55,161 nt of DNA, taken from positions 1-55,161 of the forward strand of contig JANXLY010000025.1 of NCBI GenBank assembly GCA_025354885.1, written 5' to 3'. Shown here one piece after another: positions 42,401 to 50,698 of the stretch; position 1 is the stretch's first letter, and every line of letters starts with the position of its first letter. The DNA is from Acidobacteriota bacterium (lineage in GTDB: Bacteria > Acidobacteriota > Terriglobia > Bryobacterales > Bryobacteraceae). Made by a program: the position numbers and the translations under genes. The notes beneath the pieces are model-generated. The model saw nothing but the letters and a program-made list of their open reading frames with translations, made no database searches and had not been told where the DNA came from.

Positions 42401-44536
42401 TCAATTCTCTACGAGCGGAAGAGAGGCCAAAAGGGTTTGTCCGTCCATGGCCAACCGTATCCGGAACCCGGCGCGTTCCAGCATCGATCGCATCGGTTTG
42501 TTGTCTGCCAGCAACTCAGCCGTCAGCATCGTCAAACCCTCAATCCCGGCGGCACGCGTAATGCTCGCCACCAGAGCCGTCCCAATCCCCTGACCCTGCG
42601 CCGTGTCCCTCACCAGAAAAGCCACTTCAGCCTCCTCCATTCGCAACGGATTGCGCTGCAATCGACCCACCCCCAGAATCTTCCCCTGCTGCTCCACTAC
42701 CAGAGCCAGCTCCCGCGAGTAGTCGTTGAAACAAACCCGCGCCAGTCGCTCGTGCAAAATCCGCTCCTCAAATTTCAGAAATTGCAGATAGCGCAAGTAG
42801 ACACTGCGCTCCGATAAGTCATTGTGAAAATCGACAATGCGCGCCTCATCCTCGGGCCGTATCGGACGCATCATAGCCTCGCTCCCATTTCTCAACCGCA
42901 ACGCCTGAACATACTGCTGCGGATAAGGCCGGATCACACACTTGGGCCAGTCTGCTCTCGCCAAACCTGCAGGCTGCAATTCCCCGCTCGCCGCATTTAC
43001 CCGAATCCGCCCATCTGCTTCAACCACCAATTCAATACATAACGCTCGTACCACGGCCATCTCGCTCACCAGTCTTGAAAAGCGAACCAGCACGGCTTCC
43101 AGCCCAAGCAGCGCCTCACTCGAACAAGCCCTGTGCAACCTAACCTGATCCAGCATCCGCCGCGCCAGTGTCGAAGTCAGTGGTGGCAGGGCCGCCTCCG
43201 AATCTTCATAAACCGTCTTGCCAAAACCGGCAGCACTCAATTCCATCACTGGTCCAAAGCTCTGGTCGAGGTAGCTCAAAAGAGTAAACCCAATCTCCGT
43301 CGGCATGGCCGCAGCATCAAAGTCAATTCCGTAAGCGCCAAGCAACTTCGAGATCATCGCCGGTTCGAGCTTTCCTCGTTTCAATTCAAGCTCTGCGGCC
43401 AGCGAACTCGTGTCGGCAATTTCGGTTCCGAACACCGGCGTCTCGTAGAGGCCACTCAAGCTGGTTGAGTATTGCCAGAGTCTTTGAAACACGCGCGCAG
43501 CGGTATCCGCATAAGGAAATGTCGGGATCTTCGCTTCTGACAGGATCGCTTCGCCCGGTCGCATCAGCTCACCGCCCATCCATGAAGCCAGCATCGTTTT
43601 GCGGGTGTGCGCCGCCACTTCTGCCAGTACTGTAGCTGTCTCGACGATGTGTGCCGCAGGCTGTGGAGTGAGTATCGTCAGAATCCCGTGACACTCAGCA
43701 TCAGCGCAAAGAGTCTGCAATGTGCTTCGATACTCTTCAGACCCCGCACTGCCGCCAAGATCAGTCAGGCTATGCATCTCTCCGCCCGCCAGCCGCAACG
43801 CATCGGCCGCCAAAAGAGCCGGACCATTGGCATTGGTTACAATGGCAAGCTTCGGCCCCTTTGGACGCGTCTGTCTCTCAAGCAACTCCGCCATGTAAAA
43901 AAGATCTGCCATGCGGGATACCCGCAACACGCCGCAGCGTCGAAACGCGGCATCAAAAACACTATCTTTCTTGCCATCTCCGCGTCCTGCCTTGAGCACA
44001 ATAATGGGTTTGCGGAGCGCACATTCCCGGGCCGCCGAGAGAAAGCGACTCGCATCATGGACTGTCTCCAAGTACACCAGGATCGATTGCGTGCGTGGAT
44101 CTTCGGACAGATAGTCGATGCAGTCGGCAAAGCCAATATCCTGCGATTTCCCAAGTGCGACAAAGGCGCTGAAGCCGACCTGATGCTCATGAGCCCAATC
44201 GAGGATTGCCGCCCCCAGTGACCCACTTTGAGTTACAAAGGCGACGCGTCCCGCAAGTATCGGCGAAAGGCTCAAACTATGGTTGATCCCCTCATGCGGA
44301 GCAGCCACCCCGAAAGAGTCAGGCCCAAGGATCGAGATCTCCTTCGCTTTCGCTTCCGCCAGCAGCTCATCCGGAATCAATTCGTCTGCAGTGATCAAGA
44401 CGGCTGCCGAGCCCATCACAATCGCACGCCGCAAACCCTCCTGCGCATCCCTCTCAATCACCACCAGGTCCTGCTTCGCCCTGGCTCCCAGAAAGTAATC
44501 GAGTACTCCCCGCTTTGGCCTGCGACTAGAGGACAT
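42401..44536 (-). CDS. degenerate acyl-CoA synthetase fused to GNAT acetyltransferase (Pat-like)
   Basis: A 711-residue protein of the Pat/protein-acetyltransferase type: CoA-binding/succinyl-CoA ligase-like domains followed by a C-terminal GNAT domain (about 555-711: MMRPIRPEDEARIVDFHNDLSERSVYLRYLQ, AQGQGIGTALVASI). Two parts are shortened. The N-terminal CoA-binding domain lacks the usual nucleotide loop and starts only at [10 protein letters not shown]. The ATP-grasp block between about residues 400 and 480 goes straight from LLGAYGIDFDAAAMPTEIG to FGPVMELSAAGFGK without the core strands. The ligase half is probably inactive and the GNAT half functional, perhaps allosterically controlled. 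I use ATG 44536; the longer frame to 44698 overlaps the permease gene. Confidence 0.8.
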   Translation of the reverse strand: MSSSRRPKRGVLDYFLGARAKQDLVVIERDAQEGLRRAIVMGSAAVLITADELIPDELLAEAKAKEISILGPDSFGVAAPHEGINHSLSLSPILAGRVAFVTQSGSLGAAILDWAHEHQVGFSAFVALGKSQDIGFADCIDYLSEDPRTQSILVYLETVHDASRFLSAARECALRKPIIVLKAGRGDGKKDSVFDAAFRRCGVLRVSRMADLFYMAELLERQTRPKGPKLAIVTNANGPALLAADALRLAGGEMHSLTDLGGSAGSEEYRSTLQTLCADAECHGILTILTPQPAAHIVETATVLAEVAAHTRKTMLASWMGGELMRPGEAILSEAKIPTFPYADTAARVFQRLWQYSTSLSGLYETPVFGTEIADTSSLAAELELKRGKLEPAMISKLLGAYGIDFDAAAMPTEIGFTLLSYLDQSFGPVMELSAAGFGKTVYEDSEAALPPLTSTLARRMLDQVRLHRACSSEALLGLEAVLVRFSRLVSEMAVVRALCIELVVEADGRIRVNAASGELQPAGLARADWPKCVIRPYPQQYVQALRLRNGSEAMMRPIRPEDEARIVDFHNDLSERSVYLRYLQFLKFEERILHERLARVCFNDYSRELALVVEQQGKILGVGRLQRNPLRMEEAEVAFLVRDTAQGQGIGTALVASITRAAGIEGLTMLTAELLADNKPMRSMLERAGFRIRLAMDGQTLLASLPLVEN

Positions 44537-45701
44537 CGGCAAAGCCCCGGCGTGCCCGGCGAAACACAGCGAAGCCCGCGTAGAATAACACAATCGACAA
44601 GCCGTACAGCTTCGCCACCGCACTCCATTCTGGGCTTGTATTCTGAATAAAAATCGCCCGATACGCCCGTACCAGAATGTAGAGCGGATTCTTGCCAAGA
44701 ATCGGCAGCAACTGCGGCGGCAAAGAGATATCCGGGTAACAGATCGGAGTCAGAAAAAACCACATCGTCAACAACAAACCCATCACATACACTAGGTCCC
44801 GCACATAGACCCCAGTCGCCGCAAGCAGATAACAAAGCCCTGCCGTAAACAGAAATTGCGGAATCAAGAGCACCGGCAGCCAAAGCACTGTCACCGGAAT
44901 CGCTCCCCGAGTCGCCAACAGAAACACGAGAAAAATCGCTGTCGCCGTGAATCCGGTAACCAAGCCTGCCAGCGTCAGATTGATCGGCAAAACCTCTACC
45001 GGAAAGATCACTTTGGTGATCAGATTGCGATGCTCGAGCGCCGAATTTGGCGCACGCGCCAGAGACTCGTTCATCGCGAGCCAAGGCAGCATTCCTGCCA
45101 GAAAAAACAAGACAAAGCCGGATTGCGTCGGGTCTCCGGGGAACTTCGTCTTCAGGAAAACGCCGAAAACAAAGTAGTAGGTCAGCATCAGCAATAGCGG
45201 ATTGAGTAGCGCCCAAAAAGCATCAGCAAAGCTGCCGCGATACCGCGCCACAATGTCACGTCGCACCATCGATTGCATCAGGTGACGATTCAGCCAAACC
45301 GACTGAAACGGCCCCACCAGAATCTCGCGGATAGTTCCCGGCCAACGCTCCCTCCGCAGTTGGCCGGTGGTCGTCAACTGCTGCCGCTCCACCGCAATCC
45401 CGCCCTCGCTCACCATGGCATCAATCGAAAGAAATTGCTCGCCCTGCAGGTAGGCCCAGTCTTTGCCTTCTTCTCTTGGAGAGACATAGAAGCGATATCG
45501 CCCCGGAGCGATTGGTACTTCGAATTCAAAGCACGCCTTACCCTGAGCATCGCTTTTTATCCAGGGGCTTTCCCGCAAAAAACGACCCGACTCGGGGTCG
45601 ACCCAGTGGCAGCCGACAGTAGTTGCGCCACCGCTAAGTGAACAATCAATGCGTAACTGGAACTGATTTGCCGCGACGGCAAAATCTGTGATTTCAGGCA
45701 T
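44526..45701 (-). CDS. ABC-2 type polysaccharide export permease with extra N-terminal domain
   Basis: A 391-residue permease of the Wzm/TagG/KpsM-like ABC-2 type. The membrane part (about 150-391) has the family entry [23 protein letters not shown], then six helices ([42 protein letters not shown], and so on), and the closing [14 protein letters not shown]. Residues 1-115 are extra: a beta-rich segment ([47 protein letters not shown]) with no membrane helix, which may bind glycan. Start ATG 45701, eight bases inside the previous gene. No ATPase lies adjacent. It belongs to the glycosyltransferase cluster. Confidence 0.85.
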   Translation of the reverse strand: MPEITDFAVAANQFQLRIDCSLSGGATTVGCHWVDPESGRFLRESPWIKSDAQGKACFEFEVPIAPGRYRFYVSPREEGKDWAYLQGEQFLSIDAMVSEGGIAVERQQLTTTGQLRRERWPGTIREILVGPFQSVWLNRHLMQSMVRRDIVARYRGSFADAFWALLNPLLLMLTYYFVFGVFLKTKFPGDPTQSGFVLFFLAGMLPWLAMNESLARAPNSALEHRNLITKVIFPVEVLPINLTLAGLVTGFTATAIFLVFLLATRGAIPVTVLWLPVLLIPQFLFTAGLCYLLAATGVYVRDLVYVMGLLLTMWFFLTPICYPDISLPPQLLPILGKNPLYILVRAYRAIFIQNTSPEWSAVAKLYGLSIVLFYAGFAVFRRARRGFADVL

Positions 45702-47664
45702 AGAGCCAACCCGGGTACCGATTGCGAACTGGGCCCGCTTTGCGGCCGACGCAATAAATGCCGTCGCCACGCAGGTCGTTGCTCAAATTATAGTGCTCCA
45801 GGAGATGCGCGATAAAGTGCTGCTCCGGATGGGGTGCTTCAAGAAACTCGCCCGTCTCAAGCTTTGTGATTTCAAAGCCCGTCTCCCAGAACAGCAAGTG
45901 CACTTCCTTGGCTGTGTACTCGCGATTGTGGCGCGCCTCAGCTTCTTCGCCCACCTTGCGGGGCAGGATGTAAGCAGGGAAAAAGCTCGGATGATAGCCA
46001 TGTAGAATTGCATGCAGAGCCCTGTGGCTCGCAATATTCGGAGTCGTTAGCACCAGGCTTCCACCTGGCTTCAGGACGCGATGAATCTCACTCATCATGT
46101 GCATCGGGTCTACTGTCAGATGCTCCAGCAATTCGCAGCAAAGGATCGTGTCAAAGCTCTGATCAGCGTAAGGAAAGATGTCTTTCTCAGCGTCAAACAG
46201 GTCGACGTCGCAAATAAAAGCTGTACCATCTTCAGCTGAAATCTCGTGATGGTCTACCCTGCCCGCAGGCCCGTAATAACAGCCTCGAACCGTGCCATAA
46301 CCTAGTTGATGTTTGAGCGCCGGCGTGATTTGCATGTAGGCACCCATTTCAAGGATCGCCTTTGAAGCGTCTCCGGCCGGAGTCAGCGAAAGCGTTTTCG
46401 TAAGCCTCGTGATGTGGGTGTTTGTGTACTGCTTGCCGCCCTCATCCTGAGCCCAGGTGAGAATATCCTGCGGCGGCACTTCGACAGGCGGGGCTGGCTC
46501 CGGCAATGCGCTGGGAACTTCCTGTTGCCGACCTTCGGTTACGGCTGTCACAAAGTCCAGGTAACGCGCGGCAGCCAAATCCCAAGGGCATTCCAGCTCC
46601 ACCCAGCGGCGGGCGCGTTCGCCAAGAGTGCGGCGATACGCGGGTCTTCCGCAAAGCAGATTCAAGTATTCAAAGATCGTATCTTCTTCGGCCGAGTCTG
46701 GTGGAGCAGGGACTTTCAGGCAAATCTCGTTGGGGTACTCCCGAAAACTCCCGATGTCGCTCACCAGCACCGGCTTGCCGAGCGAGAAGGCCCGCAGCAA
46801 AGTGCCTGAGCTTTCGCCGACGGTGGGGTAGCGCAGATTCAGAATAATGTCCGAGGCCTCAAGGTAATGATGAAAGTCTTCCGGATTCAAATAACCCAGC
46901 AGGCGCACAGATTCTTCGAGGCCCAGCCCATGCAGCATTTGGTCGAGATTCAGCTCCGGGTGTGCTTCTCCACACAGAATCATCCGCGCTTCCGGCTGCA
47001 GACGGATCAAGCGGCGAAATGCCCTTAGTGATTCGGCAATCCGCTTATAAGGCTTCAAAAAACCGAAAACGCCGATCAAAGGCGTCGATGGGTTCAGCCC
47101 AAGTTTGCCGCGGTAAAAGTCGCGTAGTGGCGGCTTCGGGTTTCGGTCAATCCATGCACCATGCCAGATCTTTGTCATCGGCCCGGTGAAGCCGGCCTCA
47201 CGCACCGACTGGCCAACACAATCCGAATGAACGATTACGCCTTTGGCACTCTCAAGCAGGCGGCGCAGCATCGGCACACCTTCATAATCCGGGCCAATTT
47301 CGAGACGGCGAACACGCTCGGCAAATACCTTAGCGGCAGGGCCGCTGTCGTAGGCTACCTCACTCAAATACTCATCCCAGTTGCCGCGTTTGATCGTCCG
47401 CTCAGCGTGCAAGTGATGCAGGTTCGCCTCGTGCAAGACAAGAATGCCAGGGTGCTTCAGCGCATATTCGTAGATCGAGGAATGATAGGCGTTGTTGCCC
47501 ATCTGATAGAGTAAAACGTCGAATTCTTTCAGCCGTTCTTCTGCTGGAGGCTCTTCGAACGCTTCCACATCCGCAATTCGTCTCAGCGGCTCAAGCAGGG
47601 CAGCAGAGTAATCGGCAATCCCGCTCCGCGCCGGCGGCAGCGGCGAGAAAAAGGCGATGCGCAT
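45694..47664 (-). CDS. glycosyltransferase family 4 fused to SAM methyltransferase
   Basis: A 656-residue two-domain protein. Residues 1 to about 385 are a GT-B glycosyltransferase (family 4-like): [40 protein letters not shown], and the nucleotide-sugar EX7E-like block [27 protein letters not shown]. After a proline-rich linker ([17 protein letters not shown]) comes a class I SAM methyltransferase: [39 protein letters not shown], and [15 protein letters not shown]. The two could act on one glycan, adding a sugar and a methyl cap, a known way to stop chain growth. The stop overlaps the ABC permease start by eight bases; the start is one base from the DUF3108 stop. Confidence 0.88.
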   Translation of the reverse strand: MRIAFFSPLPPARSGIADYSAALLEPLRRIADVEAFEEPPAEERLKEFDVLLYQMGNNAYHSSIYEYALKHPGILVLHEANLHHLHAERTIKRGNWDEYLSEVAYDSGPAAKVFAERVRRLEIGPDYEGVPMLRRLLESAKGVIVHSDCVGQSVREAGFTGPMTKIWHGAWIDRNPKPPLRDFYRGKLGLNPSTPLIGVFGFLKPYKRIAESLRAFRRLIRLQPEARMILCGEAHPELNLDQMLHGLGLEESVRLLGYLNPEDFHHYLEASDIILNLRYPTVGESSGTLLRAFSLGKPVLVSDIGSFREYPNEICLKVPAPPDSAEEDTIFEYLNLLCGRPAYRRTLGERARRWVELECPWDLAAARYLDFVTAVTEGRQQEVPSALPEPAPPVEVPPQDILTWAQDEGGKQYTNTHITRLTKTLSLTPAGDASKAILEMGAYMQITPALKHQLGYGTVRGCYYGPAGRVDHHEISAEDGTAFICDVDLFDAEKDIFPYADQSFDTILCCELLEHLTVDPMHMMSEIHRVLKPGGSLVLTTPNIASHRALHAILHGYHPSFFPAYILPRKVGEEAEARHNREYTAKEVHLLFWETGFEITKLETGEFLEAPHPEQHFIAHLLEHYNLSNDLRGDGIYCVGRKAGPVRNRYPGWLYA

Positions 47665-48336
47665 CTAACGTTGCAACTCCATCGAAAAAGTGCCCAGCAA
47701 CAGCGGCACTTTGAAAATCAGCGGCGTGCGTAATGCATCCCGGCCTAAGAATATCTCGACGGTGTTTTGGGAGGCCGGGCCCTTTATGGATATTTGCATG
47801 CGGTCTGCAGGTTCTGATCCGCTTCCGAGCTGCACCGAAGTTGCACCAAGATATTTAAAGGTCACCTGGTAGGCAGCTCCAAAGAAAACTGTTTGCGCGC
47901 CGGGCAAGCGCCCTTGCTTCAGCTCCGATCGCAGAAAGTAGACCAGGGTCAGTGCGTCGCGTCCGCAACCATTCAGCGGTATCTTCGTGGAGCCGCCCTT
48001 CGCTGATTTGCGCTCGACAAAACCGTCTTCTGGTTTGAACTCCATTCGCTCTTCGGCAATTCGTGCCCCATGCTTCAGCTTCTTGTCGAGCTGGATCGAA
48101 CAATAATCTGCTTTGGCAAGAGCACGAAATTCATCGGCTACCACAAAGCCAGGAATCGATGCGTCAAGCTTCAATTCGAACTTGCGCGTCGCGGCTGAGG
48201 CATCGAGATTGTCTGTTATCAAACTCGCTTCCCCCAGCGAGAGACCACTCGGCCAGTTCACGTTATAACGGAGTGTCTCCGTCGCCCCGCTCATGGAAAG
48301 GCAAGCAAAGACAAATGCGATCGCACGGCAGCTCAT
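47665..48336 (-). CDS. DUF3108-type exported protein
   Basis: A 223-residue secreted protein with the DUF3108 profile: a signal peptide (AIAFVFACLSMSGA), LRYNVNWPSGLSLGEASLIT (the conserved opener), KLDASIPGFVVADEFRALA, and GRDALTLVYFLRSELKQGRLP, ending in beta strands to TFSMELQR. The family is periplasmic, with unknown function. I use ATG 48336; it overlaps the glycosyltransferase stop upstream by four bases (ATGA), and the 34-residue extension is not supported. Inside a glycan cluster it may handle export or a structural role, which is inference. Confidence 0.82.
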   Translation of the reverse strand: MSCRAIAFVFACLSMSGATETLRYNVNWPSGLSLGEASLITDNLDASAATRKFELKLDASIPGFVVADEFRALAKADYCSIQLDKKLKHGARIAEERMEFKPEDGFVERKSAKGGSTKIPLNGCGRDALTLVYFLRSELKQGRLPGAQTVFFGAAYQVTFKYLGATSVQLGSGSEPADRMQISIKGPASQNTVEIFLGRDALRTPLIFKVPLLLGTFSMELQR

Positions 48337-49487
48337 ATAGATTGGACGGCTTGCGCAGCCCGGGCGTGTACTTTGGACTTGCGTCTTCCGACGACATCGT
48401 AATAAACATCCAGGGTTTGCCTTGCGGCGAGTTCCCAACTGAAGCGCCCTGCGTTCTTGAGACCCATTCTTTCCATGCGTTGACGCAGATCCGTATCGAG
48501 CAATAGATCGCGCATTGCTTTGACGATTTCAGCTTTTGAATTCGGATCAAAAAGCAGAGCTGCCGAATCGGCAACTTCCGGCATTGCTGAAGTATTTGAG
48601 CAGGCAACTGCACGTCCACAGGCCTGCGCTTCAAGAATTGGTAAGCCAAAGCCTTCATAAAAGCTCGGAAACACAAACAGCTCAGCAGCGTTGTAGAGAT
48701 GCAAAAGGTCCTCGTCGTTCACAAAGTCCGTGAAGTGGATGCGGTTTGAAACCGCACTGCTCTTGGCCGCTTCGTAAACTCGCGAAGCAAACCAGGTGGG
48801 CTTGCCAACGAGGATAAGATGGTGTGGCAACTGCGGATAGTGGCGAATCAATTCTTCGAATGCCTCGATCAGGCCAATCTGATTTTTGCGGGGTTGCAAG
48901 TCGCCGACCGAGAGAATGTAGGGCCACTGCACACCAAAATTCTGCGAAACGCTGGTGAAAGCTACTTTGGGTTGAACGGGCCTAAAGTGGGGTGCAACCG
49001 CGTTATAGATCACTTCAATCAGCTCCGGCGCGACATTGTAGGTAGCCATGATGCGCTGGCGTGAAAACTCGCTCACCGTCAGAACCCTGGCCGCCCGGCG
49101 CACCGTATTGGCAACAGTCGTCTTCAACTGCAGCCGTCTCGCGGCAGTAAAATATTCTGGCTTTTCGATAAAACTCACATCGTGAACGCTTACGACGAAT
49201 GGAACGGGGCAATAGAGCGGAGCAGTGTATTGAACGTGAAGCAGACTCGCGTTGTCGGCAAGCACCCTCTGCGTGAGGTCATAGCCCAGACGCACAAAAG
49301 GGTTGGCAGACACACTTCGCTTCTCGAAGCGGTTAGGCACTCCTGATGCGGCGTATTCGGAACAGACATAAGCGAAGAATTGAGCGTCGCGATCCAGCCT
49401 GGCGTAATTCTCCAGCAGGTTGCGGACATAGACTTCATTCCCCGTCAGGTGTCGTCCGATGGTATGCGCGTCAATTGCAAAGCGCAT
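48333..49487 (-). CDS. glycosyltransferase family 4
   Basis: A 384-residue retaining GT-B glycosyltransferase (GT4). Visible parts: MRFAIDAHTIGRHLTGNEVYVRNL at the start, FVVSVHDVSFIEKPEYF, RVLTVSEFSRQRIMATYNV, YILSVGDLQPRKNQIGLIEAF in the second Rossmann half, and the donor-binding FPSFYEGFGLPILEAQACGRAVACSN with the EX7E signature. Start ATG 49487, since the first 16 residues of the longer frame are not family-like. Substrate is unknown. Closest relatives act on surface or exopolysaccharides. It overlaps the DUF3108 gene (ATGA) and is 53 bases from the next glycosyltransferase. Confidence 0.9.
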   Translation of the reverse strand: MRFAIDAHTIGRHLTGNEVYVRNLLENYARLDRDAQFFAYVCSEYAASGVPNRFEKRSVSANPFVRLGYDLTQRVLADNASLLHVQYTAPLYCPVPFVVSVHDVSFIEKPEYFTAARRLQLKTTVANTVRRAARVLTVSEFSRQRIMATYNVAPELIEVIYNAVAPHFRPVQPKVAFTSVSQNFGVQWPYILSVGDLQPRKNQIGLIEAFEELIRHYPQLPHHLILVGKPTWFASRVYEAAKSSAVSNRIHFTDFVNDEDLLHLYNAAELFVFPSFYEGFGLPILEAQACGRAVACSNTSAMPEVADSAALLFDPNSKAEIVKAMRDLLLDTDLRQRMERMGLKNAGRFSWELAARQTLDVYYDVVGRRKSKVHARAAQAVQSI

Positions 49488-49540
49488 GCAAGTCTTCACA
49501 TTATAGTCCAATGTTTTGGAAGTGATTCTCGGCAAAAGTG

Positions 49541-50698
49541 TTACAGATCCAGTTCAGATAGGATTTTGCGCGCGGATTTCCAAGTGTAGCGATCTTCATA
49601 TAAAAGACGGCCAGCTTGGACGAGACGGGAACGAACAACTTCATTGTCTAACAGATTGAGAACGGATTGGGCGAAAGCTGCTGGGCCTTGGGCAATTTTG
49701 AGATGCACACCGTCGATTGCATCGAGCCCTTCCGCCCCGATTGGAGTGGACAAGACTGCACAGCCCGCTGCCCAGGCTTCGAGGATTTTGAGACGGGTAC
49801 CTGAGCCGGACTGCAAGGGAACAATGGCAAGACTGGATTTTGCGATCTCCGGGATGGCGTCCTCGACGGGGCCGATATAGTCGATAGAAGGGTGATTGGA
49901 GTGGGCGTAGTGGATCTCTTTGCCGACGAGACGGAGGCGGAGCTTCGGCTTCTGTTTGAGGATGGTGGACCAGCAGTTTTCGAGGAACCAGTGGAGGGCA
50001 TGCTGGTTGGGAGCGTAGGCGAAGTTTCCGGTAAAGACGATCGATTCGGTCTGCTCCACCTTCGGCTGGTCGTGCCAGGGGATGGTGTTGGGCAGGACAC
50101 GGATGTTGGGATGTTGGATCCGTTTTGCATCAGCGCTGGAGGTGGTGACCAGCAGATCAAAGAATGGGAGGAGGCTGGCCTCATATTGCCGGGCACATCT
50201 CGCGAAGTGTTGGAAGAGAGAGCGATGGAAAAACGGCGAAGTGGTGGCAAGAGAATCGTAGTAGGCATGTTCGATGTTGTGCAGATTGAGGACGAGTTTG
50301 CTGCTGTGCTTTTTGAGAAGCGGGGCGTAAGTGGCGGCCCAGAAATGTTCCACCCAGATGAGGTCGAAGTGCTGCTTTTGAAGGATACGCTCGATTGCGG
50401 CTTCCTGGCCGGCAAAGCGGTCCACCAGAGGAGGAATGCCCCGGAGGGCTCGCTTGAGGTTGCGGATGATTCGAGGCAGGGTTGACTTGGCGAGTTGCGC
50501 CAGGTTGAGCGTGTAACTGTACTTTAGAAGCTTTGGAGGATAGAGACCGGCAGGGTCTGGGTCACCCTCCAGGCGGTAGTGGATGGCTGTCAACTCAAAT
50601 TGAGAGGCGAGTCCTTCGATAATGGAGGCGGTACGGAGTGGGCCGCCCCCGATGACAGGGTAGGGCGCTTCGGGCAAAAGGATAAGCGCACTTCGCAT
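49541..50698 (-). CDS. glycosyltransferase family 4
   Basis: A 385-residue GT-B glycosyltransferase related to GT4. N-terminal ALILLPEAPYPVIGGGPLRTASIIEGLA and LNLHNIEHAYYDS; C-terminal half IVFTGNFAYAPNQHALHWFLEN, GPVEDAIPEIAKSSLAIVPLQSGSGTRLKILEAWAAGCAVLSTPIGAEGL, which holds the donor-binding glutamate. Its start ATG overlaps the RND permease stop as TGATG, so it can be translated from the same message as the pump upstream. The base composition of its coding strand is C-rich, unlike the reverse-strand genes to its left. Confidence 0.9.
   Translation of the reverse strand: MRSALILLPEAPYPVIGGGPLRTASIIEGLASQFELTAIHYRLEGDPDPAGLYPPKLLKYSYTLNLAQLAKSTLPRIIRNLKRALRGIPPLVDRFAGQEAAIERILQKQHFDLIWVEHFWAATYAPLLKKHSSKLVLNLHNIEHAYYDSLATTSPFFHRSLFQHFARCARQYEASLLPFFDLLVTTSSADAKRIQHPNIRVLPNTIPWHDQPKVEQTESIVFTGNFAYAPNQHALHWFLENCWSTILKQKPKLRLRLVGKEIHYAHSNHPSIDYIGPVEDAIPEIAKSSLAIVPLQSGSGTRLKILEAWAAGCAVLSTPIGAEGLDAIDGVHLKIAQGPAAFAQSVLNLLDNEVVRSRLVQAGRLLYEDRYTWKSARKILSELDL

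Noticed and set aside
44537-44698. Upstream extension of the Pat-like gene
   Set aside because: It overlaps the ABC permease coding region and is not similar to a CoA-binding domain.
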